Source: Blautia faecicola
GTDB taxonomy: Bacteria > Bacillota > Clostridia > Lachnospirales > Lachnospiraceae
Length of the DNA: 64,000 bases
Assembly: GCF_004123145.1 (NCBI RefSeq)
Contig: NZ_SDKC01000001.1
Location: forward strand, 1,507,501 to 1,571,500
Direction: 5' to 3'
This document shows positions 43,880 to 52,445 of the stretch, one piece after another (the first letter of the stretch is position 1; each line of letters opens with the position of its first letter). Both the position numbers and the translations under genes were made by a program. Under the pieces are notes generated by a model. That model saw nothing but the letters and a program-made list of their open reading frames with translations, searched no databases and was not told where the DNA came from.

Positions 43880-44821
43880 CTAGAACTCAATCTCCTTCAG
43901 ATACCGTGCCACAGCATCTTGCCAGGTAGGAAGCGGCTCGAATCCGTTTTCTACCAGTTTGGATTTGTCCAGACGGCTGTTGAACGGGCGTTTTGCTTTG
44001 GATACGCCGTATTCCGCGGTGGTAACCGGAGCAACGGATACACGGTCTTCGGAATATTCCTCGCGTCCCATAGCGACAGCCTGACGGAAGATTTCTTTTG
44101 TGAAATCGAACCAGCTGATATAGCCGCCCTCGTTGGTTGCGTGATAGTAACCGTATTTGTCTGTCTCGATCATATCAACCAGCAGTCTTGCCAGATCGTA
44201 GGTATAAGTAGGAGTACCGATCTGATCGGAAACAACGGTCAGTTTGTCGTGCGTTTTTGCCACATTCAGCATGGTTTTGATAAAGTTCTTTCCGTTTTTA
44301 CCGAATACCCATGCGATACGAACGATAAAATATTTATCCAGAGTGGAAGATACGGCAAGTTCTCCGTCCAGTTTGGTCTGGCCGTATACATTTAGCGGTT
44401 TGTAATCTTTGCAGTCCGGCTGCCACGGTTCGGTTCCCTGTCCGTCAAATACATAGTCGGTGGAAATATAAACCATTTTCGCATCCAGTTCTTTGCAGAC
44501 AGAAGCGATATTCGCAGTTCCATCTACGTTGATAGCTTTTACTTTTGCCTGTTTGTCTTCGTCCTCAGCCAGATCGACAGCAGTCCATGCAGCACAGTGA
44601 ACGACAACATCCGGTTTGATCTCGGTAAGCGTCTTACAAACAGCTTCTTTATCTGTGATATCCATGGCAACGTAAGGCATGGTTGTTACCGGACTTTCGT
44701 CTTGTACACCGCTGTAGGAAGGAGCGATATCGCTTCCGATTCCTTCATAACCTCTTTTTGCCAGCTCATTCATCACATCGTGTCCCAGCTGTCCGGCAAC
44801 ACCTGTTACAAATACTTTCAT
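43880..44821 (-). CDS. rfbD: dTDP-4-dehydrorhamnose reductase
   Basis: 313 residues from the ATG at 44821, preceded by TGGAGAGAACAAT; the frame is open further upstream into a repeat but lacks a better start. It makes dTDP-L-rhamnose in the last step of the pathway. NAD(P) motif VTGVAGQLGHDVMNEL, YISTDYVFDGQG and the YGQTKLDGE catalytic Tyr-Lys pair are clear. A 275-base gap with a palindromic repeat separates it from rfbB. Confidence 0.95.
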   Translation of the reverse strand: MKVFVTGVAGQLGHDVMNELAKRGYEGIGSDIAPSYSGVQDESPVTTMPYVAMDITDKEAVCKTLTEIKPDVVVHCAAWTAVDLAEDEDKQAKVKAINVDGTANIASVCKELDAKMVYISTDYVFDGQGTEPWQPDCKDYKPLNVYGQTKLDGELAVSSTLDKYFIVRIAWVFGKNGKNFIKTMLNVAKTHDKLTVVSDQIGTPTYTYDLARLLVDMIETDKYGYYHATNEGGYISWFDFTKEIFRQAVAMGREEYSEDRVSVAPVTTAEYGVSKAKRPFNSRLDKSKLVENGFEPLPTWQDAVARYLKEIEF

Positions 44822-44859
44822 ATTGTTCTCTCCATAATTCATCTGCCGTAGCTGCAAAG

Positions 44860-45024
44860 CTAGTACAGCGAATATTAAGTAACCGCCATATTGACTTGTC
44901 TGATTTTTCATCTGCTGCGTTGTCGTCAATCGTCGTAGCCACCGCTACGCCTCATTCCTCCGCCTTGCAGATGAAGAAATCATCCTGCGTCAATATAGCA
45001 GATACTTAATTTTCGCTGTACTAG
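44860..45024. repeat. 165-base palindromic element between rfbD and rfbB
   Basis: The ends CTAGTACAGCGAA and TTCGCTGTACTAG are inverse copies. Pairing continues imperfectly through ATTAAGTA/TACTTAAT and ATATTGAC/GTCAATAT, and an inner stem pairs TTTTCATCTGC with GCAGATGAAGAAA. It therefore folds as one long hairpin on either strand. It contains no credible gene and looks like a small non-autonomous mobile repeat inside the rfb operon. Confidence 0.75.
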
Positions 45025-45096
45025 AGTATATGCCTGACAGAACGGCAGATTTTAAATGATTTATTAGTTCAGTGTCACGGTACGCACCGGCAGGAA

Positions 45097-46116
45097 TTAG
45101 CGGTTTGCGTACATTTTCTCATAGTAGTTCTGGTATTCACCGGAGATGATGGTTTTCCACCATTCTTTGTTATCCAGATACCACTGAATGGTTTTTTTGA
45201 TACCGTCTGCGAATTTGGTTTCCGGCAGCCAGCCCAGTTCGTTGTGGATCTTGGTCGGATCGATGGCATAACGCATGTCATGACCTTTTCTGTCAGATAC
45301 ATAGGTGATCAGGCTTTCTGGTTTACCCAGTTCTTTACAGATGATTTTTACGATATCGATGTTTTTCATCTCGTTGTGTCCACCGATGTTATAAACTTCG
45401 CCGACACGACCGTTGTGGATGATCAGATCGATCGCTTTGCAGTGATCCTCTACATACAGCCAGTCACGGACATTTTCACCTTTTCCGTATACAGGAAGCG
45501 GTTTGTCATTCAGTGCATTGGCGATCATCAGCGGAATCAGTTTTTCCGGGAAATGATACGGTCCGTAGTTGTTGGAGCAGCGGCTGATGGTAACAGGCAG
45601 ACCATATGTACGATGGTAAGCCAGAACCAGAAGATCAGCACCTGCTTTGGAGGAACTGTACGGGCTGCTGGTGTGAATCGGAGTCTCTTCGGTAAAGAAC
45701 AGGTCCGGGCGATCCAGAGGCAGATCTCCGTATACTTCATCGGTAGATACCTGATGATATCTCTTGATACCGTATTTTCTGCAGGCATCCATCAGGACAG
45801 CAGTACCTTTGATGTTGGTATCCAGGAATACTTCCGGGTTCTCGATGGAACGGTCTACGTGGCTTTCTGCTGCGAAGTTTACAACCATATCCGGATGTTC
45901 TTCTTCGAACAGTTTGTATACAGCTTCACGGTCTGTGATGCTTTCTTTTACAAAACGGAAGTTCGGGTTGTCCATAACAGGAGCCAGAGTGGACAGGTTA
46001 CCTGCATATGTCAGGCAGTCCAGGCATACGATCCGATAATCCGGGTATTTTTTCAGCATATGGAAAATAAAGTTGCTTCCGATAAATCCGGCACCGCCGG
46101 TAACAATAATATTCAT
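45097..46116 (-). CDS. rfbB: dTDP-glucose 4,6-dehydratase
   Basis: 339 residues. It forms dTDP-4-keto-6-deoxyglucose. Signatures are VTGGAGFIGSNFIFHMLKKY, FAAESHVDRSIENP, the catalytic VSTDEVYGDLP and YSSSKAGADLLVLAYHRTYG (Tyr-x3-Lys), and RCSNNYGPYHFPEKLIPLM. It lies 45 bases behind rfbA on the same strand. Confidence 0.97.
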   Translation of the reverse strand: MNIIVTGGAGFIGSNFIFHMLKKYPDYRIVCLDCLTYAGNLSTLAPVMDNPNFRFVKESITDREAVYKLFEEEHPDMVVNFAAESHVDRSIENPEVFLDTNIKGTAVLMDACRKYGIKRYHQVSTDEVYGDLPLDRPDLFFTEETPIHTSSPYSSSKAGADLLVLAYHRTYGLPVTISRCSNNYGPYHFPEKLIPLMIANALNDKPLPVYGKGENVRDWLYVEDHCKAIDLIIHNGRVGEVYNIGGHNEMKNIDIVKIICKELGKPESLITYVSDRKGHDMRYAIDPTKIHNELGWLPETKFADGIKKTIQWYLDNKEWWKTIISGEYQNYYEKMYANR

Positions 46117-46161
46117 AACATTTCTCCTTTAAAAATTTATAAACAAATCCGGGGCACGGGC

Positions 46162-47058
46162 TTAGCGGCGTGCGTCCAGATATTTGCCGTTCAGAACATC
46201 CATCAGATACTGACCATACTGGTTTTTCTTCAGCAGTTCGTATACTTTCAGAACTTCTTCTTTTGAGATCCAGCCGTTCAAGTAAGCGATCTCTTCCAGA
46301 CACGCAATTTTTCTGTGCTGGTGAGTTTCCATGGTTTTTACGAAGTTGGTAGCGTCTACCAGACTCTCATGGGTACCGGTATCCAGCCAGGTAAATCCCT
46401 GTCCCAGAAGTTCTACATTTAACTGTCCTTCTTCCAGATAGATGCGGTTCAGATCAGTAATCTCCAGCTCGCCACGTGCACTCGGTTTCAGATTCTTAGC
46501 GTATTCCACTACTTTATTGTCGTAGAAATACAGACCGGTCACACAGTAATTACTCTTCGGATGTTCCGGTTTCTCTTCGATGGAAATAGCTTTTCCTTCA
46601 TTGTCGAATTCTACGATGCCGAAACGCTCCGGATCATCCACATAGTAACCGAAGACAGTAGCACCTTTTCCGGTTTTTGCATTTTCTACCGCTGCGTGCA
46701 GACGCTTGGTCAGACCATGACCGGCGAAAATGTTGTCACCCAGAACCATAGCTACAGAGTCATCACCGATGAATTCTTCTCCGATGATGAATGCCTGTGC
46801 CAGTCCATCCGGGCTTTCCTGTACAGCATAGGTCAGGTTTACGCCAAACTGATGACCGTCGCCCAGCAGTTCCTCAAAACGTGGGGTATCCTGCGGGGTA
46901 GAGATGATCAGGATATCGCGGATGCCGGCGTTCATCAGGACTGACATCGGATAGTAGATCATCGGTTTGTCATAGATGGGAAGTAACTGTTTGGAAGTTA
47001 CCATGGTCAGAGGATAAAGGCGTGTGCCGGATCCTCCTGCTAAAATGATTCCTTTCAT
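46162..47058 (-). CDS. rfbA: Glucose-1-phosphate thymidylyltransferase
   Basis: 298 residues. It joins glucose-1-phosphate and dTTP to dTDP-glucose. Signatures are [46 protein letters not shown] and [18 protein letters not shown]. It is the first gene of rfbA-rfbB-rfbD. rfbC (epimerase) is not in this cluster. Its leader holds a MITE-like repeat behind a MerR-type promoter. Confidence 0.97.
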   Translation of the reverse strand: MKGIILAGGSGTRLYPLTMVTSKQLLPIYDKPMIYYPMSVLMNAGIRDILIISTPQDTPRFEELLGDGHQFGVNLTYAVQESPDGLAQAFIIGEEFIGDDSVAMVLGDNIFAGHGLTKRLHAAVENAKTGKGATVFGYYVDDPERFGIVEFDNEGKAISIEEKPEHPKSNYCVTGLYFYDNKVVEYAKNLKPSARGELEITDLNRIYLEEGQLNVELLGQGFTWLDTGTHESLVDATNFVKTMETHQHRKIACLEEIAYLNGWISKEEVLKVYELLKKNQYGQYLMDVLNGKYLDARR

Positions 47059-47095
47059 GAGTATTCTCCTTTCAGATCATTTGTTGTAACTATTC

Positions 47096-47223
47096 AGTAG
47101 GTAGTATCCTGCGAGGTGTTTTGGCATGAATATGCCAAAATCCCGAGACATACAAGTCAAAATGCCATCACCGAAGGTTTAAATGAATTTTGACTCGTAA
47201 CTGTGAAGGTACTGAACAGTTAC
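47096..47223 (+). repeat. MITE-like repeat, copy 3
   Basis: GTAACTATTCAGTA...TACTGAACAGTTAC ends with an interior as in copy 2 but about 14 bases shorter, the loss falling in the ATCACC/GGTGAT hairpin. It lies between the promoter at 47261-47291 and rfbA, so it should be part of the rfb mRNA leader. Confidence 0.85.
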
Positions 47224-47260
47224 CATTTGTTTTTTCAGTTCCGTATCCTAAGATGATACC

Positions 47261-47291
47261 ATTATAAAAGGTGACCTTAGGTCACCTTCAA
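47261..47291 (-). promoter_or_regulatory. MerR-type promoter of the rfb operon
   Basis: On the minus strand TTGAAG (47291-47286) and TATAAT (47266-47261) are 19 bases apart. The spacer region carries the dyad AAGGTGACC-TAA-GGTCACCTT (47268-47288). This geometry is that of promoters twisted into activity by MerR-family proteins. The MerR-methyltransferase gene ending at 47361 is immediately upstream and is the obvious candidate regulator. Confidence 0.78.
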
Positions 47292-47360
47292 GTACTTTTT
47301 TAAAATTTTGGTAAAATTGTTGGTTTTTACTTATAGGACAGAGAAAAACAGAGGGGAAAT

Positions 47361-48542
47361 TTAGTAATTGCAAATAAAAATCCCGGCATCTTTTGTGATA
47401 TGCAATCCTTTTTCTGTTTTTTTCTTTACAAAGGATCGAAATTCTTTGTAGTGGTCAAGCAGGTATCGGTTCTGATTGCCGTGGCAGGAGAGGATATAGG
47501 AGATCAGAGGCTCCGGGTCGGACACCAGAAGACCGTCCTCATAAGAGATCCATTCCACACGGGAAAACCAGGGTTCGAGCACCTGTGCGCCGTTTTCGCG
47601 ACCGAATTTTTCATATAATTTGTTGGCGGAGAGCACGATCCGCTCATCAAACTGGCTGACCAGCTGACTGATTTCCTTCATATGAGAGTTGCCATAGGTA
47701 CTGCATAAGAACCGTCCGCCCGGTTTCAGTACCCGCCGGACTTCTTTACACACATTTTCCAGATTATCACAGTAGAACAGCACATGGTTGGCGATCACGA
47801 GATCATAGCTTTCAGAAGCTGCCGGAATCTTTTCACAGTCAAAAGCAGCGAAAGAAAACCGGGAATCTCTGGCTCCCAGTGCACGTCTTGCATCGCGCAG
47901 CATCCCGTCGGAGATGTCGGAGAGGGTAAGGTGGATGTTTTGAGGAAGCAGAGAGATGTTTTGTTTCCATAAAGCACCGTCCCCACATCCCAGTTCCAGA
48001 ACGTTCATGCCGGACTGCAGATGGCACTGTGAATAGATCCACGGAAACCATCCTTCTTTATTTATAGAGTATAAACTGTGCAGCTTGATTCGGGCTGCAA
48101 TGTTAGTTGCGTTCTGATACTGATTCTTCATACTCTTTTCCATACCGGTCAGATGGATCAGATCAAGCATCTGGTTCCAGTCGATGGTGTGCTGGGTCTG
48201 GATCGCATCGGAAGTATCCTGAATCGCCTTCTCCACCAACTGTAATTGTTCGATCCGGTCGCGCACCAGCTTCAGTTGCACATCCAGGGAATCCCGCATA
48301 AAATGATAGTCCGTATCATTGATCGTCATATCCCGGATATCATCCAGCGAAAATCCCAGAAACTTCAACAACAAAATCTGCTGCAGCCGCGCCAGATCTT
48401 CATCCGTGTAAAACCGCGCACCGGCATCATTTACATAGGAAGGTTTTAAAATATTCTGTTTATCATAATAGCGGATCGTCCGAAGCGTCACATGCGCCAT
48501 ACGCGCAAATTCCCCGGACGAGTAGTAGCCCTCTTTTTTCAT
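47361..48542 (-). CDS. MerR-family regulator fused to a class I methyltransferase domain
   Basis: 393 residues from the ATG at 48542, placed after a plausible AAAGGCG site; the frame is open a further 34 codons without a ribosome site. Residues 5-75 are a MerR winged helix (YSSGEFARMAHVTLRTIRYY, DEDLARLQQILLLKFLGFSL), residues 85-115 the usual dimerisation coil, and residues 140-390 a SAM-dependent methyltransferase (VLELGCGDGALW at 181-192, FDCEKIPAASESYDLVIANH). The C-terminal domain may sense SAM or a metabolite, or methylate one. The dyad promoter just downstream suggests it controls rfbA-rfbB-rfbD. Confidence 0.88.
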   Translation of the reverse strand: MKKEGYYSSGEFARMAHVTLRTIRYYDKQNILKPSYVNDAGARFYTDEDLARLQQILLLKFLGFSLDDIRDMTINDTDYHFMRDSLDVQLKLVRDRIEQLQLVEKAIQDTSDAIQTQHTIDWNQMLDLIHLTGMEKSMKNQYQNATNIAARIKLHSLYSINKEGWFPWIYSQCHLQSGMNVLELGCGDGALWKQNISLLPQNIHLTLSDISDGMLRDARRALGARDSRFSFAAFDCEKIPAASESYDLVIANHVLFYCDNLENVCKEVRRVLKPGGRFLCSTYGNSHMKEISQLVSQFDERIVLSANKLYEKFGRENGAQVLEPWFSRVEWISYEDGLLVSDPEPLISYILSCHGNQNRYLLDHYKEFRSFVKKKTEKGLHITKDAGIFICNY

Positions 48543-48581
48543 AGATTTTACGCCTTTCTGTATATGAAAATAGATAAAAAC

Positions 48582-48610
48582 AGTATAGCAGACGGAGAGA
48601 TAGAAAGCAA
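48582..48610 (-). promoter_or_regulatory. Putative promoter of the MerR-methyltransferase gene
   Basis: On the minus strand TTGCTT (48610-48605), 17 bases, TATACT (48587-48582), 40 bases before the start codon. The rest of the 350-base gap up to the MATE gene is A/T-rich and shows no gene or repeat I can support. Confidence 0.6.
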
Positions 48611-48892
48611 ATTTGTCTGTATTAGTGAAAATAAAAAATTCCATACAACAAAAAGGCGAAAAAGACCGGAAATAAAGGAAAATAAGCGTGACAAAACATT
48701 GGATAAATGATAAAATATTTCAGATAAGGGATGTCGTCGGGCATACCTGCTTTTTGATTTGCGTGAATTTTGATGTATGAGGAAGAATTTTATGGGGATG
48801 GGGTAAATCAGAAAGCATTGCGGCTGGGATGCATGGACTGCATTTTTTATGAGCAATTTTCAGACCGAAAAAACAGGACAGAAGGGGGATTT

Positions 48893-50293
48893 ATGCTGGG
48901 AAACGTAAGAAAAAAATTTATTGGAGACAAGCAGTTTTATAAGATGGTACTTGCCATCGCCATACCGATCATGATCCAGAACGGAATCACAAACTTTGTA
49001 AGCCTGCTGGATAACATCATGGTTGGTCAGATTGGAACGGAGCAGATGTCGGGGGTTGCGATTGTCAATCAGCTGATCTTTGTATACAATTTGTGTATCT
49101 TCGGAGGAGTGTCCGGTGCGGGGATCTTTACCGCGCAGTATTTTGGGCAGAAAGATGATGAAGGTATCCGTCATACCTTCCGGTTCAAATTGTGGGTATC
49201 TGCGATTCTGACTGCACTGGTTATTGTGATCTTTCTAATCAGTGGAGAAAGCCTGATTCAGATCTATCTGAACGGCAGCAGTGACGGCGGTGATCTGGCG
49301 GCTGCACTTCGCTATGGAAGACAGTACATGCTGGTGATGTTATGCGGACTGCCGGCCTTTATGATGGTACAGACATATGCGAGTACACTTCGTGAGTGCG
49401 GAGAGACGATGGTGCCGATGAAAGCCGGTGTGACAGCGGTTCTGGTGAATCTGGTATTTAACTATCTGCTGATCTACGGAAAATTCGGTTTTCCAAAACT
49501 GGGCGTTGTCGGTGCTGCAATTGCAACGGTACTTTCCAGATATGTGGAGATGGCGATCGTTTTAGTCTGGACACACAAGCATAAGGAAATCAATACCTAT
49601 ATCGTCGGGATTTATAAGACCATGAAGATTCCGGGGTATCTGATAAAGAAATTTATTATCAAAGGCTCTCCGCTGCTCTTTAACGAGACACTGTGGGCTG
49701 CAGCACAGGCTACACTGATGCAGTGTTATTCGGTGCGCGGGCTGAGCGTAGTAGCGGCGTTCAATATTGCGAATACGATTGCAAACTTATTTAATGTAGT
49801 ATTTATCGCCCTGGGTGATTCGGTAGCCATAGTGGTAGGACAGAGGCTGGGTGCCGGCAAGATGGATGAGGCAAGGGATCTGGACAACAAGATGATCGCC
49901 TTTTCTGTGATGTGCTGTACCGGTGTTGCGATTGTGATGTTCCTGATCGCGCCGCTGTTTCCACAGCTGTATAACACGGACAGTACGACAAGACATCTGG
50001 CAGAATACCTGATCATGACACAGGCAGTCTTTATGCCGCAGAATGCGTTCCTGCATGCGACATATTTTACCCTGCGTTCCGGTGGCAAGACAGTGGTCAC
50101 GTTCTTTTTCGACAGCGTCTTCGTGTGGATCGTCAGCGTGCCGATCGCCTTTGTGCTGAGCCGGTTTACCGGTTTGTTTGTAGTAGTGATTTTCGCATGC
50201 GTCAATATTGCAGACTGGATCAAATGCGTGATCGGCTTTGTACTGGTTAAGAAAGGCGTCTGGTTGCAGAATATTGTGTCGCAGAAAGAATGA
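48893..50293 (+). CDS. MATE-family efflux transporter
   Basis: 466 residues from the ATG at 48893, which has AAGGGGGATTT just before it; the frame extends upstream to 48770 without a ribosome site. Twelve hydrophobic segments and the two MatE repeats are visible, with family patterns PIMIQNGITNFVSLLDNIMVG, GLPAFMMVQTYASTLRECGET and GDSVAIVVGQRLGAG. It exports cationic compounds or metabolites in exchange for Na+ or H+. The substrate cannot be told. No regulator is adjacent except the divergent MerR-methyltransferase gene. Confidence 0.92.
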   Translation: MLGNVRKKFIGDKQFYKMVLAIAIPIMIQNGITNFVSLLDNIMVGQIGTEQMSGVAIVNQLIFVYNLCIFGGVSGAGIFTAQYFGQKDDEGIRHTFRFKLWVSAILTALVIVIFLISGESLIQIYLNGSSDGGDLAAALRYGRQYMLVMLCGLPAFMMVQTYASTLRECGETMVPMKAGVTAVLVNLVFNYLLIYGKFGFPKLGVVGAAIATVLSRYVEMAIVLVWTHKHKEINTYIVGIYKTMKIPGYLIKKFIIKGSPLLFNETLWAAAQATLMQCYSVRGLSVVAAFNIANTIANLFNVVFIALGDSVAIVVGQRLGAGKMDEARDLDNKMIAFSVMCCTGVAIVMFLIAPLFPQLYNTDSTTRHLAEYLIMTQAVFMPQNAFLHATYFTLRSGGKTVVTFFFDSVFVWIVSVPIAFVLSRFTGLFVVVIFACVNIADWIKCVIGFVLVKKGVWLQNIVSQKE

Positions 50294-50348
50294 CAAACAG
50301 TGTCGGGCATGGTGAACAATAAAAAGAAAAATAGCAGAAAAATAAGAC

Positions 50349-50377
50349 TTGCAATTTAAAATATGGTAGTGTATAAT
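50349..50377 (+). promoter_or_regulatory. Promoter of rplS
   Basis: TTGCAA at 50349-50354, a 17-base spacer and TATAAT at 50372-50377. Confidence 0.8.
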
Positions 50378-50383
50378 ATTTGA

Positions 50384-50450
50384 CGTATGAATAAACGAGA
50401 TGGTCCTCTGTTACAAAAGGTATTAAGAACATCCAGGAACAAAAGGAGAA
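50384..50450 (+). ncRNA. Possible L19 leader RNA
   Basis: The ~70-base leader of rplS contains GTCCTCTGTTACAAAAGG and AAGAACATCC, which recall the ribosomal-protein L19 leader found upstream of rplS in Firmicutes, thought to be an autoregulatory site. The match is from memory of the motif and needs a covariance-model search. Confidence 0.4.
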
Positions 50451-50455
50451 AAAAG

Positions 50456-50803
50456 ATGAACGAAATTATTAAAAACATCGAAGCTGCTCAGCTGAAAGCA
50501 GAAGCACCGGCATTCAACGTTGGTGACACCGTAAAAGTTTATGGTAAAATCAAAGAAGGAAACCGCGAAAGAATTCAGATCTTCGAAGGTATCGTAATTA
50601 AAAAACAGGGTGGAAGCTGCCGTGAAACTTTCACAGTAAGAAAGAACTCCAACGGTATCGGCGTAGAAAAAACATGGCCGCTGCACTCTCCAAACGTAGA
50701 GAGAGTAGAAGTAGTAAGACGTGGTAAAGTAAGACGTGCAAAACTGAACTACTTAAGAGACCGTGTTGGTAAAGCAGCTAAGGTAAAAGAACTGGTAAAA
50801 TAA
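50456..50803 (+). CDS. rplS: 50S ribosomal protein L19
   Basis: 115 residues from the ATG at 50456 (AAAAGGAGAAAAAAG upstream). It sits at the 30S-50S interface. Signatures are [39 protein letters not shown] and the C-terminal [20 protein letters not shown]. An in-frame ATG at 50387 lies in the leader and is not used. Confidence 0.98.
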   Translation: MNEIIKNIEAAQLKAEAPAFNVGDTVKVYGKIKEGNRERIQIFEGIVIKKQGGSCRETFTVRKNSNGIGVEKTWPLHSPNVERVEVVRRGKVRRAKLNYLRDRVGKAAKVKELVK

Positions 50804-50819
50804 TTCACAGGTAGAGGAG

Positions 50820-50853
50820 CAGGGGCAAATACATCATGTACTTGCCCCTGTTT
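50820..50853 (+). terminator. Terminator after rplS
   Basis: CAGGGGCAA and TTGCCCCTG with an inner TACAT/ATGTA form a stem of about 14 bp, followed by TTTC. The T tract is short. Confidence 0.7.
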
Positions 50854-50856
50854 CAT

Positions 50857-50957
50857 TTGCGCGAGCAACGAGTCAAAGTCCGTGCTTGCACGAGACCTTG
50901 ACGACTGCCGCGACAACGAGCAAAATTCGTGAAACGTATTTTACTCGTTACTGTGAG
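50857..50957 (+). repeat. Second repeat family, copy 2
   Basis: CGCGAGCAACGAGTCAAAGTC...CTGCCGCGACAAC corresponds to the element at 41946. Its right end TATTTTACTCGTTACTGTGAGAACTCTGAG resembles the right end of the MITE-like repeat (CATTTTGACTCGTAACTGTGAAGGTACTGAA), so the two families are probably related. Confidence 0.6.
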
Positions 50958-50976
50958 AACTCTGAGGCAAATGAAT

Positions 50977-51549
50977 ATGGGATTTTTTAAAGCAAGATAT
51001 GTAAGAGACTATGTGGCAGCTGCAAAGATCAAATCGGCCGTTATCTGGGCGGTGGAGATCGCAGCGGTGCTTATCCTCGGCATTGTACTGGCGGTTGGTT
51101 ATGGGAAGATCACCGTTATGCAGGAAGGCTCTATGGATCCTACGTTAAATGCAGGAGATGTACTTTTGGTCAATCGCATGGCATACAGATTCAGTACGCC
51201 GAAGAGGGGAGATATCATCGTATATAAAACAGGCGATGACAGTAAAAAAGCAAGTACACATATCAAACGGATCATCGGACTTCCGGGAGAGACGATACAG
51301 ATCAAGGACGGACAGATTCTGATAGACGGGGAGACCTATCAGGAAGACGGCGGATTTCCTGCGATTGAAAATGCAGGGGTTGCTGAGACAAAGGTGACAC
51401 TGGGCAACGGTGAATATTTTGTGCTGGGTGATAACCGGAACAACAGTGAAGACAGCAGATACGCCGATATGGGAAATGTCAAGAAGAGAAATATCATCGG
51501 TAAGGTCTGGTTTATCGCGTCACCGTGGAGCAGGTTCGGATTCGTATAG
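50977..51549 (+). CDS. lepB: Signal peptidase I (second copy)
   Basis: 190 residues from the ATG at 50977, with GAGG 9 bases upstream; starts at 50929 and 50971 are less well placed and the first lies in a repeat. One membrane helix (about residues 23-43) precedes box B MQEGSMDPTLNAGD (catalytic Ser), box D IKRIIGLPGE (catalytic Lys) and box E GDNRNNSEDSR. Its place between rplS and rbgA is the common clostridial one, so this is probably the ancestral copy. Confidence 0.94.
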   Translation: MGFFKARYVRDYVAAAKIKSAVIWAVEIAAVLILGIVLAVGYGKITVMQEGSMDPTLNAGDVLLVNRMAYRFSTPKRGDIIVYKTGDDSKKASTHIKRIIGLPGETIQIKDGQILIDGETYQEDGGFPAIENAGVAETKVTLGNGEYFVLGDNRNNSEDSRYADMGNVKKRNIIGKVWFIASPWSRFGFV

Positions 51550-51563
51550 AATGAGGTAAGCAG

Positions 51564-52445
51564 ATGAATTTACAATGGTATCCAGGTCATATGACCAAGG
51601 CAAAACGGCAGATGCAGGAAGATCTGAAACTGATCGATCTGATCATCGAACTAGTGGACGCCCGCATCCCGTTAAGCAGCAGAAACCCGGATATTGATGA
51701 ACTGGGTAAAAATAAGGCAAGACTGATCCTGTTAAACAAATCAGATCTTGCAGATGAAAGATATAACGAACAGTGGTCCGCGTATTTCCAGAAAAAAGGA
51801 TTTTACGTGGTCAAAGTAAATGCGAAGTCAGGCGCAGGACTCAAGTCCATCCAGGGCGTGATCCAGGAAGCCTGTAAGGCAAAGATCGAGAGAGACAGAA
51901 GAAGAGGGATCAAGAACCGTCCGATCCGTGCGATGGTTGTAGGCATCCCGAACGTGGGTAAGTCCACATTTATCAATTCCTACGCAGGAAAAGCCTGTGC
52001 AAAGACCGGAAACAAACCGGGTGTGACGAAAGGAAAACAGTGGATCCGTCTGAATAAGACTCTGGAGCTTCTGGACACACCGGGTATCCTCTGGCCGAAA
52101 TTTGAGGATCAGGAAGTAGGGAAACGTCTGGCGTTTATCGGATCTATCAAGGATGAGATCCTCAATCTGGAAGAACTGTCTCTGGAACTGCTGGATTATA
52201 TCCGCACAAATTATCCGGGACTGTTAAATGCCCGTTACGGTATCGAGGAAGAGGGCACACCGGTATCTCTGCTGGAAGCGGTAGCAGATAAGAGAAAATG
52301 TCTGATCCGCGGGCAGGAGATCGACTATGCGAAAGCGGCAGGAATCGTGATGGAAGAATTCCGTAATGGAAAGATCGGAAGAATCACACTGGAATTTCCA
52401 CCGGTTGAGGAGGAAACTGCACATGAAGACCATCCGGGAGATTAA
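51564..52445 (+). CDS. rbgA: Ribosome biogenesis GTPase RbgA (YlqF)
   Basis: 293 residues. It acts late in 50S subunit assembly. The circularly permuted GTPase motifs appear in the order G4 LLNKSDLAD, G1 GIPNVGKSTFINS, G3 DTPGILWPK, as the family requires. The N-terminal WYPGHMTKAKRQM is diagnostic. It overlaps rnhB by 23 bases. Confidence 0.96.
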   Translation: MNLQWYPGHMTKAKRQMQEDLKLIDLIIELVDARIPLSSRNPDIDELGKNKARLILLNKSDLADERYNEQWSAYFQKKGFYVVKVNAKSGAGLKSIQGVIQEACKAKIERDRRRGIKNRPIRAMVVGIPNVGKSTFINSYAGKACAKTGNKPGVTKGKQWIRLNKTLELLDTPGILWPKFEDQEVGKRLAFIGSIKDEILNLEELSLELLDYIRTNYPGLLNARYGIEEEGTPVSLLEAVADKRKCLIRGQEIDYAKAAGIVMEEFRNGKIGRITLEFPPVEEETAHEDHPGD

